A stretch of DNA of 64,000 bases, from NCBI RefSeq assembly GCF_014898815.1, contig NW_026515416.1:62001-126000 (forward strand). The letters are read 5' to 3'. The notes under the pieces are model-generated. The model was not told the origin of the DNA. It saw only the letters and a program-made list of their open reading frames with translations, and searched no databases. Positions 1 through 14,700 of this stretch are shown piece after piece (position 1 is the stretch's first letter; each line of letters starts with the position of its first letter). This DNA comes from Panonychus citri (Eukaryota; Arthropoda; Arachnida; Trombidiformes; Tetranychidae). The translations under genes were made by a program, and so were the position numbers.

Positions 1-3000
1 CAAAACAAAGGTTAAATCAAAGTGGATCCAAATATATTATATGTATGGAAAAGACAAAGAAGATAAAAAAAACTTAAACAGTTATGAGCCAAGTGATGGT
101 AAAACCGAGAGAGATGGAGGATAAGGATGATAATGATGAGTATGAAGATGATGATGATTATGGAGGAAAAGTGTATATGCAAAATGAAAAAAAAAGGTAA
201 GTGACATAAAGTGTGTTTGCATACCATTAGATTTATATACAGTTACTTATGATAGTTTATGAGTATTTTTTGTACTTTACGAGTTTGTGTTGTTTTTATC
301 AACTAAACAGAATATTTTCCTCTTCTTTTTATCATCATCTGGGAGGAGATGATAGATAAATATCATTTGAAGGTGGGTTAGGATGATGATGATGATGTTG
401 CAATGATATCAATTGATGTTGCTCATTTTATGAGCCATTTGAGGCTCAATTTGAAAAGGTAAACTTTTTTTACTAAAAAAGTGTTTGCAATTGATGCTTA
501 GGATGAATATGATGGTGTTGATGATGAAGAGAAAGAGGAAGATGATGATGATGATGATAAAGATGTAAAAATCTATTGAATCTGAAATTTAAATTTTCTC
601 TGTATCTTTACTTACGATTTATTTATAAATGATCATTTGACTTTTTCTTTCTTCTTCTGCATGATATTCAATGTTTCATGGGTTTCATTTAGATTATCTC
701 ATCATCATATTTTTCATATGATTATTATTACTATTTGAAGTTATGTAAATGATGATGATGATGATGAAGATAGTCATGAATGAAACATTTGTAACATGTA
801 AATGTTTCATTCATTTTCCTATTCAATTTCATGCAACACTGAATAGTTACCATGGGAAAAATATATATAAATGTTGAAACAACTATCAAGACTCTCACCT
901 TTTGTTGTATCATGTAACCTCCTCCATTAAGATTAATAATAATATAATGATAGTTCATGGTAATCATGATGTTATCATGAGAGGGGAAGAGGGTGAAGAA
1001 AAAAAAGTAAAACAATAAATAATCAGAATTTTTGAATTCTCGAGAAAGTAAAAGGTTCTAATGGAATCAAAAATAACGATAACAATTGAATCTATTGTGG
1101 GTGTTGGTTCAATGAACAATGACTTTATCAGAAAAGCTTCATGAAGATGATGAAGAAAAAGATATTATGTAATAAAATATGTTGATGAAGATGCTGATAA
1201 AAAAGGATGAAAGGGTGAGCAGGAAGAGTTGGAAAAAAAAGTGAGAGATGCAAATCATTATGATGATAAGGGAGAGAGAGAGAGAGTGATGAAGATAATC
1301 TGAAAAGTTGGAAAGATAACATTGGAAATGAGAATGATGAAGATGAAATTGATGATGAATATGATAATAATGATGACTAAAGATGAAAAAGATGAGGGAG
1401 TAATTTTTAAAGATGATGATGCTAAATTTGTCATTGGAAAGTCCTTGATGATGATGATTTTTTTTTCTTCTTGCAACTCCATAAGATTGATGTCTTTATT
1501 AATTGCTTTAAACCAGAAAAGTTAACCAAGTCTAAGGAGAAAGTAGGAAGAGGAATCAATATTAAGTAATAGTGGGTGGGAAGAGTGAGGTGAGAGAAAG
1601 AAACAGTGAGGAGGGGAGACTTGAAGTGGCAATGGAAAATAATCTTCCTCATCCTTTCCTCTTCCTCTTCTCCCACCATCATCATCATCACCACCACCAT
1701 CACCTCATCATCATTCAGAGGAAGATAAGATTGAGTGGAAAAAGAATGAGTCCTCTCTCACTCACTCACTCTCTCTCTCTCTCCTTTTCTCATCTTCCTC
1801 TTTTTAAATGTAATAACAACAATAACATTTAACTAACTCATTTAATTGCAATATATTATTATTTTATCATTACCTTAACTACTACTCAATAATATCAAGA
1901 TAATTACATTTTAATTACATTATTATTAATAGTTAGTAGTGCACATTAATCAAGATGATTAACAAAAATAAAAAGGGGGAGAAACAAAGATTGATCCAAA
2001 TAATAGATTAATCAATTTGATTTTAACTTAATCAACAATCAAGAAGTTGAAAAGTTTTCCAATTCAACGACAAAGGAAAAGGAAAAGGGAAATTTAATTG
2101 TTAACCATTGGAAACTGATGGAAACACAACAATTTATATTAAAGTAAAATGATATTCACATAAATTAGTATCTATTTTGTCACTTTTATTATATTATATT
2201 TGAAGATAATATTATTACTCCCATAAGAATCAATTATTATCATGATTATCCCATTTACAGCTGATTGTTAATGTTTACAGAAAACAACAAAGTAATATAA
2301 TAAAAATGATGATTATTTTTTGCTGGTTTGTTGATAAATAATATAAGAGACAACAATCAACAATCAACTAATAATAATAACATTTACTTTAGTTTTTTTC
2401 CTTATTATTATCATTCAAGGTTTGATTATTGTTATTATGATGGTGATGGTGATGATTATGATTATTTTATTATCACACATGAGGATTGAAAAGTTGATTA
2501 GCCATTAAAAATGTTATTAAATCAATAGTTTTGGCCCAGTGAATTAAGTTATCATTGATTGTTAATGATTATCTGTTTATGATCAATTGTATCATAATTT
2601 GGGTGTCATAACTGATTTAATATCTTTAATTGTGCTCATTAGGTTTTGCTTTTTAAATTATTGCTCTATTATTATTATTTACGTTGATTGTGATAATCAT
2701 TATAACGGTAATTTGATATTATTCATCATCAGTTTAGTAGTTGAATTTTTTTTGATAATGATTAGTGTTGGGACTTTTTTTTTCAATTAGATTTAATTGT
2801 GTGGGTTTAATTTATTTGATTTAGTTTTTAATTTGAGTATTCATTGGGTTTGTGTTGATTATACGAGATGATAATCTAACTGATTGTTGAGATTTAAGTT
2901 GGTCATTAGTTAATTGTGAGGATTAGCATTTTTTGTTGTTGTTGTTGTCTGGTTGTGGATGGACATTGAATAAAGGATGATGAGGGTAATGCTGATGGAG

Positions 3001-3342
3001 GATAAAATTGTTGACAGTTTTGTTGATTGAATGTTGATTGATGTGATATAACAACAAGATGTGATTGTGAATGATGATGAGAGAGTGAGAGGGAGGATAA
3101 AAAAGATGATGAAGGGATAGTGTTGATTGAATGGACAATTTGTCCAGTCGAGGAATGAAATCTATTCATGTGTTGACCAATGGATGAGTGGGGAGAGCTG
3201 AAAATCAATCGACGAGTGAGAAGCATAAAAAAAGACCAAAGATGATGATGAAGGAAAAAAAAGAAAGTGAAGATGATAAACTTCTTCCGATGGTTTAAGA
3301 TGATGAAGACAGAAAATGTTTCCTTTCTCAGAACGATAACAT

Positions 3343-3344
<2 letters not shown>

Positions 3345-3428
<84 letters not shown>
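3345..3428. repeat. (AG)42 microsatellite
   Basis: A perfect 84-bp AG tract, the longest dinucleotide run in the window. It sits at the end of a purine-rich block that starts near 3,060. Confidence 0.97.
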
Positions 3429-3430
<2 letters not shown>

Positions 3431-4393
3431 ATAGTGATAAAGGAGATGATAAAGTGAGATGATGATGTAAAGGAAAACCAAAGATGCTCCCTAATAGTGT
3501 AAACAGTATTTTCTGTTATCTTGTCTCCTCATCCTCATCATTTTCCTCCTTCACCATCATCACACTTCATCCGATAGTTGTTGTTGGTCAACAGAATGAG
3601 AAAAAAATAAATATTATCTCAAGTCCATTTAACTTTATCATCTTCATCCTTTCTCTCTCTCTCTCTCTCTCTTTGTCATCTCCACCTTACTTACTTAACT
3701 CTCATCCACTCACTAGGAAATTGTATTGATGATTGATGACGAAATTGGTAATTGTTTCCATGGAAACGAAAGATGAAAATTCTACAAACGATTTCGTTCT
3801 TATCGTGATTTTTTTTCTCTTTTTTTTTCGCTTATCATAATTCTCAAAGTGATCATCAAATTGACTAGAAAGTTCTCACTGATTTAGAATAGTAAAATTC
3901 TCTCTCAAGGTGAATACGAAACAATTAGAATCTCATCTGATTGCCACTCCCTTTTATCCACTTTCTTTGGAACAAAATTTTTCTCTTTTCATTTTGATCA
4001 GTATAATGTAAGAAATTAATGAAAAGTTAATTAACAAATTGTTTCCAAAAGTGAAAATTTAATTTATTTCCTCTCGATAATATTAAATAGTCTGAGAAGT
4101 GAATTGATTAGTTGATTGAACTTATTAAAAGTATTTTAATCAACAAATTTAAAAAGTGAAATAAAAAGTTTAATGAGTTTTAACGATGAACGAAAAAAAG
4201 TCTAGAAAATGATTAACTTTTTGAATGAATGAACTAAATTGTTGCTTGTTAATTGTTTTCCATTGAAAAAGGCTACAATTGATTTCGGATGAAATCAAAT
4301 ATCTTGAGGGACCAATGAAGATGATGAAGATCAGGATGAAGATAACCAAAAGTAAGAGAAAGACGAGAAAAGGGAAGGAGGAGTTTTTTGCAT

Positions 4394-4445
<52 letters not shown>
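4394..4445. repeat. compound (AAAG)n-(AG)n microsatellite
   Basis: About nine AAAG units run directly into about eight AG units, a compound purine tract. Confidence 0.95.
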
Positions 4446-5345
4446 TTTAAAGGGAATTACTTAAGAAAATGGGAGGAGCGAGAAAGTGGGTGGTAAATCA
4501 GAGAGCGTTGTAAGAAGGAGGTTACATCTTGTATTCGGAAGGTATGATTGGAAGAGAAGAGAGAAAGAAAAGAAAGAGAAGAAGAAAATTATTCTTTTCT
4601 ACCTGAAAATATTTGGAACCAAAAGTTTTCACCAGAATTTTCACTTTCTCTCTTGTCCACTTGATCATTTACAATTCAACGATCCGATCAAACAATTAGA
4701 AGTAATCAAATTAAATGTAATTCAGTTCAACGTGTATCACAATTTATAAAGTATCAATGGTTAAGATTAAGGTGACTTATGATGATGAATAATTTTCCAT
4801 GAAAAAGATTCTGATATTTGTGTTTGTTTCCATTCAGTTTTCTCATTCATAGTAAATTCATTGATGGAAAATTTAAAGAAGAAAAGAACTTTCTTTTTTC
4901 TTTTATTCTTTCTCTTTTTTCTTATTATTGTTTGTGTGAATGAGATGATGAAGCAGATGAAAAGAAGATTAAGAAGAGCAAAAAAAATCGAACCCATTTT
5001 CATATTGTACTTACTTCATCATCTTCATCCTCATCTTCATCATCTCTTCCTCAGGCTCTTAAAATGTGACAATATATTAGGTTTTTTTTCACAAATAATC
5101 AATCAATGTCACTTTGAATAAATATAATGTGATGCTGATCTTAGTATATTTTTTATTAGTGATATTATCATCCTCATCATCATCTTGATGATAATCATCA
5201 TCTTTGGCTGTTGCTTATTATTAGATTTGATTGTAACTCCATTATTATGAAAACATTTTCAATAAACAAAGAGTCAAACCCAAATGAATGGTAACCAGAG
5301 GCTTCAATTACAAACTAACCAACACATTCAGTGAGAGAGTGAGTT

Positions 5346-5371
5346 AGAGAGAGAGAGAGAGAGAGAGAGAG
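5346..5371. repeat. (AG)13 microsatellite
   Basis: A perfect AG tract of 26 bp. Confidence 0.93.
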
Positions 5372-5616
5372 TGGGAGGTAAACCTTTTTTATCATCATCA
5401 TCCTTATTTTTTATCATTATTGCATAAACTGTATGATTCAATCAAATGTAATCCATCATAACTGATGATATACAAATGATTTCAAATCCATAGCCGCTGT
5501 TATTGTAAACACTTCCAGTCATCATCAGCACTTTTAACCCCAACCTTAATCTTCATCCTCATCCTCCCTTGTATCTTTATCCATGATGATGATATTCATC
5601 TGTCCATTTATATCTG

Positions 5617-5620
<4 letters not shown>

Positions 5621-5652
<32 letters not shown>
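5621..5652. repeat. (CT)16 microsatellite
   Basis: A perfect CT tract of 32 bp within a pyrimidine-rich block that continues as (ATC)n to about 5,790. Confidence 0.94.
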
Positions 5653-5654
<2 letters not shown>

Positions 5655-8403
5655 CTCATCCTTTGCTCTTCATCTTTGAGGCAAAAAGAAAGAGAGAAGA
5701 TAAAGTTATGCAAATTATCATCATCTTTCACTTTCCATTTTTTTATCTTCCCTATCCTCATCATCATCATCATCATCATTATCATCATCTGATAAAACTG
5801 CTCATTCTTGTGTCCATTAACAATGAATAAAAAATTTTCTTATGTAAACATAACATCAACTTAACCTTGTAAACGATTTTATGACTTTTTATCCATCATA
5901 TTTCCGCATCCACCTTATCATCCTTTTCTTAGGCTCATCATCATAATGGTTCAATTTATCATCTTTATCTTTATCAATTTTTATTTGTTGACAATCAAAA
6001 AATTAAAGTTGAAAAAAGTTTACATTAACTTTTTACCATTTGATTAATATACTCATTTACAGACAAACAGCAGCAACAATTAACATCTAATATCAACTCT
6101 CCAGATATAATGATGATTATTATTAAATTTATCATTAATGAACTTTAAATCTCCTTTGTGTAACAATAACAATTAAACTTGAATTTAAATAACCATTTTA
6201 ATTACAGCAATTGAATGTGGTTTCCACCATAATAATGAAATTGAAAAGCATCATTATCATCATCAGGATAGTCACGGATTATGATGATGAAAATATGATG
6301 ATCAGGAAAGAAAAGCAAAAACTTTTTTCATCTTACTATTAACAATCAATTCAATTGTTCAATATATCAGTTTATTACTGATGATGATAAGTCACATCCC
6401 ATTGTTATCATCATAACTGATTTAGCACAAAGGTAAACTTAATGGTTATAACTTGATGATGATTTTGATTCAGGTAAAGTAAAAAGTTTTATTCATGATG
6501 AAGATGAAGACAAGGATGAGGATGAGGATGAATACAAAGACTGACAGATTGCGTGAATAAACAACAAGATAAGCAACGAACTGATGATTATAATTGATAT
6601 TCATTAATATGATAATTGTTGTTGTTACAATTTGGATCTGAATCACGTTTTCATTTGATAGAAAATGATTTAATTTGATTACCAAGTCAATTGTGATTCT
6701 ATCATCATGATTATCAAGATGATCAACAATTGCTCTAGTTTTGTTTTCATCAATCGTTGACAATCAATGGTTCCTGATTCTATCATCAACTTTGTCGTTA
6801 TTCTTGAGCATTTGATTAGTGTTCAAGTTCAATTTGAAAGTCTCGAGTTTTGTATATTCATATTATCTGAATGATGATGATGATGATGAGGAGGATATTG
6901 ATGATTCTAAGGATGAAGATGACGAGGATGAGAATGAGAATGAGAATGATAAATGATTGATAGGCTTGTTTTTCTGCTTACTTTTGAAAATGTTAGAAAT
7001 AGAAAAGAAGATGAAAAATTGTAAATTCTTGACAATCCAATGTTCAATTCAATTTAATCATAAGGTAGAAATTGATTTTCAATGGATCAAGAATCTGAAT
7101 CAATTTCATCTTTAATCATCTCGATTACTTCAGCTGATCAGGATGATGAACGATGGGAATAAACATTTCCGATGACAATCAATAGAAGGCAAAAAATATT
7201 TATCAACAATCAACAGAAAATTTTAATTACTTTAACATCCATGATATTTGATCATCAAGAATCAATTTCAATTCATCATTCATGATGATGATGGTGATAA
7301 AAGTGAGATTAAGATGAAGATGAAGATGAAACTTTTACAATCATTTCAATTGGTTTTCAATGTTTCCCATGAGAGTGATCAAGATATTGATGATTATCAT
7401 GATAATCTTGACAATAATCATCAATAATTAAAACTAATGATACAATTTAGGCAAAGAAAATAAGATTTTTTTTCGTCCTTCTCACTAAATCAAATTAATA
7501 TCAATTTTAATTCACGATAAAAAAAAAATGATGACAATTTAAATTATCTCTCAATTTTTACTCCACAACAATTAAAATATATTCCGTTGATTAAGATGAC
7601 AATTAAAGTGATGACAAGAAAACAAAAAGTGTCAAAAAAATGATTACTACACAAACTTAATTAAATTAAACTTGTGTGTGTGTGTGAGTTGGTTAATTAT
7701 CATATTCATTAATTTCATTCATTAATTGTTGATTCTCAATGGGGTTATAAGTTTTTCATGAAAAGGCTTAATTGTATTTTAATAACAATTGGGTAACAAT
7801 CAAGACAATGGGAAACCTATTGTCTCAATACAAATGAAACTTTAACCGTTGTCACATAATAACAATCAACTAATCATGATTAATTTAATGAATTTAATAT
7901 TTTGACACTTTTTTCATTCATCCTTGGGAGTAATAATAATTATCAATATGATGATGATAATATGATTCAGTTGTATTAATAATTAGATTTTATCTTTGAT
8001 TATTCATTTGATTGGTAGAAATGAATTTTTTTTTGATTCTGTTTTGATTGTTACAAATGTTTATAAGCCTTCAAGTGTAATCAACAATATTTATGTATAA
8101 AAAACAAACACCATTACATGGTAACCCATTTTCATTGTTTTCCTGTTTTAATTAATTAAAAGACTGTCTTTGTCATCAAATTAATTAAATTTTCCTGGAA
8201 AGATTTTTTTTCATCTTCATCTTCTGTGTGTAACTGATGTGATCCTTAGCATCCTCATCCTTTTGCCACCATTTTTTTTACTCATATATGTATAAGACAG
8301 TTTAACCCTTTTACCATTGAATGTCATCACGCTATGAGGATGATGAGGATGATAAAAATGATGAGGAATATGATGAAGACCTTTGAGCTTTTTTCTCACT
8401 CAC

Positions 8404-8406
<3 letters not shown>

Positions 8407-8452
<46 letters not shown>
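8407..8452. repeat. (CT)23 microsatellite
   Basis: A perfect 46-bp CT tract. A second CT tract follows at about 8,511-8,536, in a pyrimidine-rich block of about 200 bp. Confidence 0.95.
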
Positions 8453-8460
<8 letters not shown>

Positions 8461-9477
8461 ATTCATTTCGATGTAACTTTTATACATGTTAACCTTTTGT
8501 GGTCTCAACATCTCTCTCTCTCTCTCTCTCTCTCTCTTCATTTTCTCTTCCTTATCTTCCACCTCCACCTCCACCTCACTTTCACTCACGATGTATGAAA
8601 TAATTTGTATTATCATCATAAGTTATTATTAAAATATTATCATCAGATTGTTACAGTTTTTTAGGATAATCATTTTTGCCTCTTTCTGTTTCCTTAATTG
8701 GATTGTTTAATTTACCCCAACAATTAACCAACATCATCCAAATGAGCATTAAACAATCAATAGCTTGTGAATCATTTTTTTTGCATCATCACAGTGTATA
8801 TATGCTAATACAAAACCAATTATATTGAATTGCTGATGATGAGGATGCGGATGAAGATGAGCAAAAAACCAAGTTGATTTTTTTTTATCATTTCCATTAC
8901 CTTACTATGTAAACTTTGCTGCTCTCATCCTATTGTACACAAAACAAAAACAATATTGTTGTTGATTAATATTAATTTGATTGAGACTAACTCACACAAC
9001 TAATTGGCAGAAAAACAGTAAATGATTAAGTTGATTATTTTAGGATTTCCATGAGTTTCAACAATAATCAAGATAATAATCATCTTGATGATTAATTTAC
9101 TTTACTTTTGCCAATTTTCATCTCGAATTTGAGTTTTTTTTTTCTTGGCAAAGTTTTACAATCAAATGTGTAAATATTAATAGTATCATTTATAAATCAT
9201 GATTATAATCAATGAAAATAAAAGTTGAATGAACTATGCAAATTGTTTACAAAACAATTAACCAAATCAACTGTAACTTACTAATTGTCATTGATCGTGA
9301 TAATTAATGCAAAACATTTGAAATAACAATGAACTCGCAATGATTGTTAATATAACCACTTGTTGATTTTTAATTGTTGACTTTTAATTGTGTTTCTTTT
9401 GTATATTATTGTACGTAGTTACGTTATCAGAGAGCGGGTGTGGTGGGTGACATTCAGAGGGAGAGAGAGAGATGACC

Positions 9478-9501
9478 ATCATCATCATCATCATCATCAT
9501 C
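9478..9501. repeat. (ATC)8 microsatellite
   Basis: A perfect ATC run of 24 bp followed by CTTCTTC. Confidence 0.9.
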
Positions 9502-10672
9502 TTCTTCATCATCACGATTCAATCCATTGCCAAATAAAGGAAGATGATATAAAGATGAGGGATGATGATCAGTAAAATGTTGAACTTTACAGAATTGAAT
9601 ATGATTAAATAATAAGAATCATCGATTATCATGATGATCATTATGATGATGATTAAAAAAAGTCTTCTAATGATGATGATAAATTGATAATCGTAGATGT
9701 TGATTTCTCTTCCTTTATTGATTTAATTGTGAGTTCGCAGATGATGATGACGATGATGAGAGTTTGATAAATTAAAGTTGGAAAAGTTTTCGAGCAAAAA
9801 AAGAGATGAGAAACTAAATTAAAATTTGGAAAAAACATTTTAATTGTGACAATTAACTAAATCAAAGTATCATTATTATTAATCAATAATCAATTGGCAA
9901 TTAGCTGACCTTTCACAATTCAATTTAATTGTTACGTTTTTAATTGTTTGTGGTTTTTTTAATATAATATTTGCATGAGAAATTTGTCTTCTTATTAAGT
10001 TAACTAATTAATTAACTAATTGTTGGTAATTTTGTTCATATAATAATAGTAATAATAATTATGATACTTAATTTGAATGTTTCATGATTAACTGATCAAC
10101 TAATTAATTGGTAATAATTAATAATACATGTTATAAGTAGAGATAACAAAAAAAATCTAATCAAATTTTGTCGTATTAATTTGTCTCTGGGATAATATGA
10201 AGAGCTTGAGTGAGATAATTTAGTTTGAGAGTTAATTGTTTTCGGGATTAGATTTGATTACAATTAATTTAGAAATAGAAAAGAGAAAATTTCCAATAGT
10301 TGATTGTAGTTAATTGTTATCAGTTACAATTAATAATTTAAATTGTAACAGTTATACAAACAAGCACAAGTTTCAAATTAAGTCCTTATTGTTTTGTTGA
10401 TGATAATTGTGATGATTAAGATCATGATTGAGTTTTGTTTTTCTGCTTAATTGTTGAAGATGATTATTTACAAATTGTTGTTAATTATCAGTAAAGATGA
10501 TTAATGAAGATAATAAAGAGAGAGAGAGAGAGGAGCGGGGGAGTTGATTAACACTCAACACACAGAAAAAAAAGAAACATTTTAATTGTCACAATTTAAA
10601 TTGTTGACTTAAGATGAAGGTTTAAAGTGTTGAACAATTTAAAATCTAATTGCAATTAGAGTTGATGATAAT

Positions 10673-11205
10673 TTAATCTCTATCTGATAAATCACCACCG
10701 GAAGAATCGTTGGTTTTAATGTCTTGATGGCTCATTGGTGATGTGTTTCTACTTCCGGGTTCTAGTGGTGAGTTTGGTGGTGATCTTGAAGTTGACCTTC
10801 TTGACCCATGTTGTTGTTGTTGTTGTTTGGAACTGACCTCATGATCAGCTGATGTTGGTGATGAGCGATTTGTTGTTGTGGGGACTGTTGTTGTTGTTGT
10901 TAATGATGATGATGTTGACGATGGTGGTGTTATTGTTGCTGTGAGAGTTGTTGTTGCTTTTGTTGTCGGTGATGATGATGATTGTTGTTGATTTGGTTGT
11001 TGATTGTTGGAAGATGATGAGTGTCGTAAGGTTGGTGATAATTGTGAAGACGATGAAGAGGTAGATGATGATGATGATGATTTTTTCTGCTGTTGTTGTT
11101 CATGTTGTTGATTTAATTGTTGCTGTTGTTGTTGTAATTGTTCAAGATCATTTTCAATCTTGCGACGATATCGTTTCTCTTTCTTGTATCGCTTTTGATA
11201 TAACA
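10673..11205 (-). CDS. dac: dachshund exon 9 (end of Dachbox-C, C-terminus, stop)
   Basis: Begins LLYQKRYKKEKRYRRKIE and NDLEQLQ, completing Dachbox-C. Long Q, S and T runs follow, then SPPNSPLEPGSRNTSP and the end GGDLSDRD with TAA at 10,673-10,675. The frame is open a few codons further upstream, but the TTTAG acceptor and the phase from exon 8 set the start at 11,205. Confidence 0.9.
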
Positions 11206-14164
11206 CTAAACACAATTAGAATCACAGAAATAGGAAAGCAAATCAATGATTAATCACAATTAGCAAATTTCTTTCACAATAAATTGAAGGAAATCACAAT
11301 CAAAATCAGTTAATTATCTTGTAACTTACATCTAATTTTGGACTCTTCATTTAATTGTCTTTCAAGTTGATCCTTTGCTTCACGTTCCCGTTCAACTACA
11401 GCTCCAAGTTCAGCTTTTAATTCAGCTAAACAATTAACAAAATTAGGGGAGAAAGAAAATTCAAAAGTCAACAATTAGCAATTAATCAGTAATAGAAATT
11501 AAAATCAATCAAGTTTTCACCGTATTGGGAAAAAAATCTCAACAATTAAAAAACACCAGCCATTTACATAGAAACAAAAAATTAACTCAAACAATCAGCA
11601 GCCAATTAACCACAATTAACAGGGTGATTTAAATACCTGTGCACACGATTAACACAAACAAATTGTTAACTATTAAATTTAGATGATAACAATTAAGTTA
11701 GTTAATGAAATTAACGCTTTTTTTGTTCATTCGGGATTGAATTAAATGATAATTTTGTAATGCTAACTCACTTAAGGTGTTAACATGGTAAATAAATCAA
11801 GGAAATTACAATTAATTTCATGAGATTACATGGAAAGATATATTTTCATGATCGGTGTATGTGATTCATGGGAGGGAAAAGGTAATCCCAGCACATGGAT
11901 GATACAAATATGCTTATTCATATTCATATGAAACCTCATGAGATTTGATGAAAAGGATTAGGAGATGAATTCATACCAAAAGATTTGAAAGGTTATTAAT
12001 AGTTCAGAGATCATGATGAAATTGTAAATCAGAATTTGAATTAGTGGGGGAAAAAATTTCTCTCTATCTTTCTAATATTTAAAATTGTTAAATTTCTCAA
12101 CTCATCATGATGGATTCAAGATAATTCATGATTATGATGATTGAATTTATCATGTTTATATTTGTTCAACTTTTGCAAACTCAATGAAAATGAGAAACTT
12201 TAACTTCAAGTAATCATTTATAATGGTAATAAATACATGATTATGATGATGATGCTCATGTATAGACTCAAAGTGATGGTGAGGATGAGGATGATAAAGA
12301 TGATGTACAAATGATATATAGGATAAAGAGAGAGAGAGAAAATTTTCTTTAAGAAACAAAAAAAAAGAAACCAAAGAGACTTAGATTACAAAGAGATAAA
12401 TGTATTTATTTATATACAACTTTTCTTATAGGAAATCGTGAAGAAAAAACTGTTTCCGTTTTGATGAGAGAGAAATGAAAGATGAGGGATGAAGGATGAG
12501 ATGGAGGAAGGGGGTGGATGATTAAGACGATAAGATGTGAATAAGTTTCGATGAAGGTAATTCATTAGATGTTTATTATTATTTATCATCATTAAAACAA
12601 TAATATTATTAACTAGAAGTTCAAATGATAATTATAATGATGATGGAGATGAAGATGATGAAGATGATGAAGATGATGATGATAATGATTCTGCTAATAG
12701 ATGGTTAAATTGTATTCGCCTGAGGGTGATATTTGTGATGAAGAGGAAAAAGTGAAATGATAAGAAAATTTTTCTACCTGAGATTTTATCCTGAGAGAGA
12801 AAAGTTTTTTTTTTCTTATTCTATTAAAAAGATAAACTAATTTTTGGATTTAATTTCACATTTAACATGATAAAAAGCGTGAAATCAATCCAATTTTCAC
12901 GGTAATTTGTTTCTCAGACACGATTTGCTGGAAAACTATGATTAACAATTAACTTTAATTGTTTCAATTTGATTTTGTATGTACAAGAGGGATAAAAACA
13001 AGTCTCAGAAAACTCAATCAAATTAAATTGTTTGTTAAATTATTTCTGATTGTTGCCTATTATATTTATCATGAGATAATATTATCAGCATGATATGTAT
13101 TCAATTAACTATTATTAAATTGTTGATGATAAACAATTGCTATTTGTGTCAACAAATTTTCAATGCTCATCAAAATTACTTGATTGCTGAGAAAATTGAA
13201 CAATTTGATTTACAAATTGAATTTACAATTAACATGAATGGAGAAAGTTGAACAAAAAACTTTTTTGTTTACTTTTTTTCCTCGAGCTTTTCAAATGTTC
13301 AAAAGTGTTTTATTTTCAACTTGAAGTTAAATCAGTTTTATCATTGAGATATATTGGTCAGTTATGGTCAGTTTTAGAGCTGTGTGCTTATGGATCCATG
13401 TCAAGTTTATCAATTTCATTTACATTTGACTTTTTCTATTCTTGGGAAAATATTGTAAACATGGAAATGCCTTTTACTTTAGTTAATCCTCAAAGGAACT
13501 GACCTTTTGATGGTCCATTGGTTTGTATTGGTCATCTTATCAAGCTCTCTCACTCTCTCATGTTAATATCATGTAGAAATATATATTTTATTTTTATCAT
13601 CAGGTGACATAATCGTATGAGTTGATTGCTCTGTGATATATGGTCAATATCAAGTTCATTGAAAAACAAAAGGTTTTAACTTTTCTCTTTGTTAATATCT
13701 TCATGATGATTACTTTTCGTGTCAATATTTGGCCTTTACTTAACTCCCTTTTTATCCTCTTCTGGATTATCCTCCTTTTCTCTCTCTCTTATTATCATTT
13801 CATCATCTCCAAGGAGATTACGAGGGATTTCAAGTTATTTATATCGAGATATGTTTCCATATTGTACCTTGAATTGAGCATTTCTTTGCCAGTCAATTGA
13901 TTTTCATTGTTGTTTCACAATAAAAACAATCAATTCAATCTCATCATAATCATGCTCATGAAAAATTATCTTCCCATGAAACTATTCAGATATATACTGA
14001 TGATGATCCATGAGAAAATTGAACCTGATGAAATAAACTATCCAATGGTCAAAATATATATACTAGTTTCTTAATCTCTTCTTGATTGACCTTTTGGTAA
14101 GTTTGTCAACTTTAAGGTCATCCTGAGGGAGTTTCTAATGATGATATTATTGAATATCATCACT

Positions 14165-14202
<38 letters not shown>

Positions 14203-14664
14203 GGCTTATCATCATTATTTCCAGAGGATCAGATGTAAAAAAACAGAAACACAAATGATGATGTGATGATGATAAAAAAAGAGGTGAAAAAAACCTCGGT
14301 GTGTATATTGAAGAGGAGGAGGAGAGGTTGGTGAGTGGGGAGGATGAAAATTGAAGCTGATGATGATGATGATGATTCCCTGTTGATTCACTTTCTTTTA
14401 GCTTTGTCTTGTTACCTCTGCAAAAGCCACAAAAACATCATCGAGACCCAATATCCTCATGAGGATTAAGAGAGATAGAGAATAAAAAAAGTATCAGATT
14501 AATGAAAAATTATGTTTCTGTTAACAAATACAGAGAAAGAGAAACGATCGAATATAAAAACTACACTTCCTCATCCTCATCCCTATCATCATCCATGATA
14601 TTTGTCTCCTGGATTCCATGTTTCCTTTTACATCATCATCTCCCCTCATGATATTTGTCATCCT

Positions 14665-14700
<36 letters not shown>

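Larger units (their letters stand above)
1..10672. other. gene-free, simple-repeat-rich flank downstream of dachshund
   Basis: No exon with a recognisable product or good splice context is visible on either strand. Open frames here are translations of (GAT)n, (ATC)n, (GA)n and (CT)n and give His, Ile, Ser-Leu or Arg-Glu runs. The main tracts are listed separately. A perfect 14-bp inverted repeat with a 9-nt loop lies at 777-790 and 800-813. Words of the ACAATTAA/TTAATTGT type recur throughout. Confidence 0.7.

Noticed and set aside
2906..3481. 191-codon minus-strand frame with a long Ser-Leu run
   Set aside because: It is the translation of the (AG)42 tract and surrounding GAT repeats; no domain, no splice context.
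13248..13502. 84-codon plus-strand frame with a hydrophobic start
   Set aside because: It lies within dachshund intron 7, starts MNKKLFCLLFFLELF by AT-rich chance, and has no recognisable family or repeat of the frame elsewhere.
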